Origin: Plazaster borealis
Taxonomy: Eukaryota > Echinodermata > Asteroidea > Forcipulatida > Labidiasteridae
DNA length: 64,000 nucleotides
NCBI GenBank assembly: GCA_021014325.1
Contig: CM037471.1
Span: 20,666,818-20,730,817 of the forward strand
Reading direction: 5' to 3'
Of this stretch, positions 53,401 to 59,400 are shown piece by piece (the first letter of the stretch is position 1; each line of letters begins with the position of its first letter). Under the pieces are notes generated by a model. The model was not told the origin of the DNA. It was given only the letters and a program-made list of their open reading frames with translations, and searched no databases. Made by a program: the position numbers and the translations under genes.

Positions 53401-56400
53401 AGTAACAATCTGAGAAAACGGCGTTTGAAGTTGAACACTTAAAATTAAGCTTTCCTACAAAATGTCAGGGTATTTTCAACTAGTTTTTTTTACAGTGGAG
53501 ACTTGATGCATTGAACTTCATATATACGGTGCTTTTTAATGTTCTTCGTCCTTAATTAAGAAACAATAAAGTAAGAAAACTGCGTGCTACTTTGTGACGT
53601 CGAAAATTAACGAAAATGGTCCTTTTTCGTTTTCACGAAGTAGCACTGCCATGTATTACTATGCGTGTTTGTGATCTAGATAATCTAGGTCACGAGCGCG
53701 CGCTACACACAAGATTGCAGTGCTACTTTGTGAAAACGTTTTTTCCTCTTTTGAGGTGTGTGCGCGCTGTGTGTTTCAATGGTAAATTGAATCTCAGTGC
53801 TACTTCGTGGCGTCAAAAAATGTCAGGTTCGGTGCAAAGTTGCAAACCCTCATTACTGTAATTAAAAAAGTAAAGCTGATGAAGCGTTGAAACTTCATGA
53901 AGTTGTGGGCCTCGGTTAACATTGTTTAAATATGTAAAAAACTGAAATCTGAAAAAAAAGTGGTTTTGTACACTGTGTGCTACTTTGTGGCATCGGTGAC
54001 GAAATGTTTCCAGCCAGCGGAAGATTCATGGTGAACAAAAAATCCCAAGCTGTTGCTAATCTCTAATAGTAAGTAAATGGAACAAAAGTGAAAAAGGTTA
54101 AGTCAGCGTCTGGTCCGGTGTGGACATGTAAACGTCGCAACAAAAGTTCAGATCATCACTAAGACAGAGGCCTGTGCTGGCCTCAGTTCTTTTGGAGTGA
54201 CCAGATACCAGTATTAAGTAAGATTAGAAACTCTGCATGACCTAAGGAGGAGTTATGCTGTAACATTGTGGACAGAATCTTCTCTGAGTAATGTGAGCTC
54301 TGAAAAGATGTTGTAAAAGGGAAGTTTGAGGATTACTGTATTTTTTCCTCTTTAAATAACCTCTTCTGTTTTGTTTTTTGATGTGTGTAACAGTCTTCAT
54401 CAGGGCAACGTCAAGCGACACCCAAACCGCAGACCACACCCAGGTCAACATCCCAGGTCAGACCCCCAGCAAGCAAGTCCCCCTACAGCGCTGTACCCTC
54501 ACCCTACCAGACGGGAGCCAAGGCGCAGGGCAAACCGGGCGGTCCAAGTGCCCAGCTAGGTGCACAGCAACGCAAGGCAGGGGCATCAACGACGTCGCTT
54601 GCTTCATCAAGTAGGCATAGTTTTTCACATTTTTAAAAAAAGGACGGTGCAACTTTGGTTTTTGGAAGGAATCCTTTTTGATGAAACTTTTACAGGAGTT
54701 CTTTGATTCTCCGTAGAGCAAGGGATTCGCTAAGATTGTGAATTCCAAGAACCCTTGTTGCACCATCTTGTTAATCATTCTAAAAGTGACCAAACTTCAT
54801 TATGAAGACTCACTTTGTCTTCTTTGTTCACAATTTCAAGATGTCTGGTCAAATCATCAAAATTGACATTGCATTCATTTCAATAAAAAACCCAGCACTG
54901 GTGGATGGTGGTCAGCAATGCATCAATGTCATCTGAAGATTGATGCTAGTAATGATTGTTATCTCCAGCTTTCTCAAGTCACATATAAGAGAGTAGGTCA
55001 AGGCAAGCCCATATTTCACAAAGCTTGTTGGAGAGTCTTTAAGGTTTGCAGTCAGGCTTTCCACCTGGCACTAGGAGAAGAGGCAGTGCTGTTATAGCTC
55101 ATAGTTGGTTCGCAATCAAAGGGACTCCCATCACCCTCTTCGGCAAAACAAGGAAAAAACAAACACCCTTTTTCAACCACTCAAAACAGAGTTGAATTCT
55201 ACATAAAATTTGGTTTTCCTCTAATTTAAAAAATGTCCTTTATAAAAAAGTATATTTTTCAGCACCCTTCCCCCACATATGGGTGGTCAATAATTGGGAC
55301 CAACACCCCCATCACAGACCCTATGTTCACTCTTGACCAAATAGCTTAATGTTCAACAAGTTAACATTGAAAACCTTTCCAATGTTAACATTTCTGGCGG
55401 CATTGTCCGTGTAGTCTTTATACTTTTGTCAATAATTATCGGAACGTTCTCGTTGTCAAGCATTATTGCCTCCCTCTCTTGGTTTTTATCAAGATGCCTC
55501 TGAGTGTAGGAAGGCATCGTGGGTTAGATTAGACTCCTAACCAGCTAAATTACAGACACATAAACAGTTTCCATGGAGGTGCAGAAATGCAAATACTTCT
55601 CTCCTCATTGGATAATTGATTGCTGGATTAGGCACCACTGCCTCTATTTACGCAATGCAGACATTTATTTGATAAGCTGTGTGTGTGTGTGTCTGCATGT
55701 GTGATCGGTGTGGGTTAACGGTGTGAATTAACACGGCTCGGTGTGATCGTGTGGCTAACAATTTTGACAACACCATTTTTTGTTTTGCAGGGCTTGAGCG
55801 CTCAAGAGGTAAAGACACAAATTGCGATTTTTCGTCTTTCTTTTTAATTAAACCAACTTTCATGAATCTGAATTTCCCCCCCTGTCATAGCATGCAGAGA
55901 GATTGATCATCCAAACTGTAACGGTCCACCAACTATATATGCATGAAGTCTTATATACCATAATACTATAACTGTCCATACTCAAATTCTCATTTATTTT
56001 GTAGAGTAATATAATCAGCTGTTTGTTTACAATCAACTTGAATCAAAAGCTGTGTTCATTGTTGGCTGCTTATTATTCCATTCCGACTTTTACAGAATCA
56101 AAACAGGATAGTTATTGTTAAAGAGTTTGCACAACATTGGTATGATTGAAAATATAAATGTTCAAAGATTTGCAAATATCTTACATGGTATAACGATTTT
56201 TGTGGTTTAAAACCTCCCCTTGAATTGTTTTTGCTTTAAAGGCTATAGTTTTTGAGCACTGAGTAAAACAATTCGTTTTTGAGTCCAAACCTGATGTTGG
56301 AAAACAGTGAAAACATAATTTTTTGTTCCCACTATTTTGTTGTAGTAAAACTACAATGACTGATTGAGCCTATACTTTCACAGGTTTGATTTCATGTAGA

Positions 56401-59400
56401 TGTTGATCACACAATGTTGGTACCGGTCTTTGACAATTGCCAATGTTGTCCATGGGCTTTTTAACTGTGAAGTTGCATCATATGAACAATTTCTAGTTTC
56501 AAATATTACAGTAGCAACAATTTCTGGTTTCAAATATTACAGTAGCTGTAGAGTTTCAAGACAGTGATCCTGTCATGATTTTCACATGTAAGTCATGAGG
56601 AACCATTGTTAACACTGATCTTGGTGGAGTTGGGGTGGGGTTTACAATTAGATGGGGCACTGCCTGCAATGCCTGCAAAAGAACTACTTTAACAAATAAA
56701 TAAATAGGCTTGTTTTTTCAGTTTTTAACAAATAACAACAAATAAAAACCCAATGAAAGCCTGTAAAATTATGGTTTGTGCACTGGTTACATTTCACAAA
56801 AGATTTTTCAAGTATCCTTGGTGTTCATTTAGTCACATCCAAGCATGAATTCACTCGATCCATTTATTCCACTAATACTGTTCAAAACAGTTTGCATTAC
56901 AGGCAGTCAAATATTAGTTGTTTTTTTCTACGTCCACCCTTACCCCTATCCCTCCCCACTCACCCTGCCCCATCCAGACCCTCCATTCCCCTACCTCAAT
57001 CTTTCCTCATTTTCACTTCAGGACATCGTAATCATGTGTTTCTATCACAACTCAGTCTTGGGCAAATACATTTGTCAACTTTTTATCACTACACATTTGT
57101 TTTGTGGTTTTGCTAATAGTCAGGGTGTGATTTCAATAGTCATGTTCAAAGTTTCTAAGCGTATTTTTTTGTTAACAGTAATTCAAATTTTTCAATTGAC
57201 AGTTCAGCGTTTATGTTCACAGCCTTCCAAGACAAACAAAATCATCAAAAAAGTTGAGAAGTTAAAATTCACCACAGCTACTACTATAAGGCTGTCAGTG
57301 CACCCTCGCTTGGTTTATATGTATGGTTTGAATGAAACCAGCACAGAAATCTGAACTCAAGACTACATTTATTTGCATGCATATTAATATGCATGAGATG
57401 AATTCTATCTAATAAAATAAGTCAACTGTATTGTTATATTTCACAACTAAACTTTTCTTTCTTTTTCTTACTTTCTTACCCCCCTCTTTCAAATGTTGCT
57501 TTCGACATCAGCTACCTCTCAAAAAAGTGAGTACTTTTCCAAATAAAGTTTATTTTTCCTCTCAAAATTTTTTAGATTATAAGAATTGTGAATTAGTGTA
57601 TTCATAGAATCATGTGCCAAGGTAAGCTTGCTTAAAGTTTTGCAGATCCCGAGCCCATCACACTCGGCAAAATCTAGAGTTTCTGGATTATCAAGGATTA
57701 AGATATTTAATCCTTTAGATGCCATAGCGGCCGGAAAGGTGCTTGTAACAAAATGCCCAATGCCCGGCCGCAAACAGCTGCAAGATTTGACCCACTTCCA
57801 TCCAACCAAACATTATCATATTCTGAATGGACAGTTTCCAATGTTTCCCATGTTAACATACAATCTACATTTCTAGATAAAAACTTTGTAGCAACTTATT
57901 TTTTGATTTTGGGTTGAACAAAGAAAAATTAACTAGAGCGGGATTTGAACCAACGCCCTCCGGTTTAACGTGCCGGTGATCTACCAAATGAGCTATCTAG
58001 CTCTATGTTGACGGTCTCCCTATTTTGTCAATGTCTTTGTTACGGGGAGCCAGTCAGAAGCCATTCAACCTGGTACTGCCGTGTAGCCAGGGGTCACACC
58101 CAAGTTTATGATACAACCTGGGAAGCGGCAGCCAGGGGATCACCTTAAGGGGATGCAACTTTTTTATTTCAAATATCAAGTTATAAACCACAAGGGAAAC
58201 TGACTGGGTAAATTTTTAAATGATTTGGGGTTGAATAAAGAAAAATTGACTAGAGTGTGATTATATTGTGAGACATTTTGACTGGAAATTACCGGGTCAA
58301 AAAATCAAGGCTCTTAAGCCCCATGTGAGCATATGGTGATCATTTTAGGGTTAAAGGCACTGAACACGTTTGGTAATTGTCAAAGACCAGTGTTGTCACT
58401 TGGTGTATCCCAACATTATGCATAAAATAACAAGCCTGTGAAAATTTGGGTTCAGTTGGTCATCGAAGTTGCAAGAAAATGATGAAAGAAAAAACACCCT
58501 TGTTGTACAATTGTGTGCTTTCAGATAGGAATAAAAACTTCTTGCAAGAAGTTTTTATTATTTTAGTGAGAAATTACCTCTTTCTCTAAAACTACGTTAC
58601 TTCAGAGGGAGTCGTTTCTCACAATGTTTTATGCTATCAACAGCTCTCCCTTGCTCGTTACCAAGTCAGTTTTTATGCTAATATTTGTTTTGAGTCATTA
58701 CCAAACGTGTACGATACCTTTAGCTCAGTTACTGACTACTTGTCTTCACAGGCAACTCATCATCTCACCGTAACTCGTCATCATCCGACATGAGTTCTCG
58801 CATACCAACATTCAACAAGGGTCCAAGGTCAACTCAGGTGTCGGGGGTCGCCCAGCGGGGTCAACTAGAAAAGGGAAGAGTGCCTTCCAGTTCCGCCTCC
58901 ACCCCCGCTCAAGGTAAAATAAGAATGAGAATCAACTCCCTCAAATGAATCTACCAGACTTAAGATATGTTTATTTTACATTTAATGGGTCAGCCCGTTA
59001 CTCTGTACACGTGTCATTTTTGTCTTAAACTCAGGCATGATATTTGTCCTACTTTAATCTCATTCCGGTTTTTGTTGCCCTCAGAAGAATCTGAAAAATT
59101 GATGTAGGTCAACTCTTGTACTCAATAAAACGTTCCTATTTTTTTTTCCAAGGGCCAAATATCATGCCTAAAAACTGCAACTTGTCTTCATCAGCATTTC
59201 ACTTGTTCCCTTTGTGTAGGTGCAATACAAACTAGTACAACTACCTCATCTCAGGGTACTTCATTGCCAAATGGTGCCTCACCTCCAAGCAATCTCCAAC
59301 CCCCAATACGGACAGCCAGCCAGATCCGTACCCTTGCACCCAGTGCAAGTAAAGCTAGCAGCAGTGCACAGCAAAAACAGCAGAAGCAGCAATTGAAGCT

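Larger units (their letters stand above)
54611..58751 (+). other. NAV introns around the microexons
   Basis: 4.1 kb between the linker exon (to 54610) and the SxIP exon. It holds the two microexons, a (GT)n stretch at about 55679-55692, a hairpin GTTAACATTG...CAATGTTAAC at about 55360-55390, the tRNA-derived repeat and a TTAA MITE. The 169- and 112-codon ORFs near 56800-57350 look random. Confidence 0.7.

Noticed and set aside
54371..54614. Two other overlapping ORFs across the linker exon, in different frames
   Set aside because: They do not match the phase set by the exons before and after, and start inside the polypyrimidine/acceptor region.
56845..57354. 169-codon ORF between the microexons
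   Set aside because: No NAV similarity, wrong phase for a spliced insert without extra assumptions, and amino-acid composition typical of translated AT-rich intron.
57934..58005. Functional tRNA gene on the minus strand
   Set aside because: A and B boxes are present but the stems carry mismatches, the base at position 33 is not T, and the sequence is embedded in a longer repeat unit.
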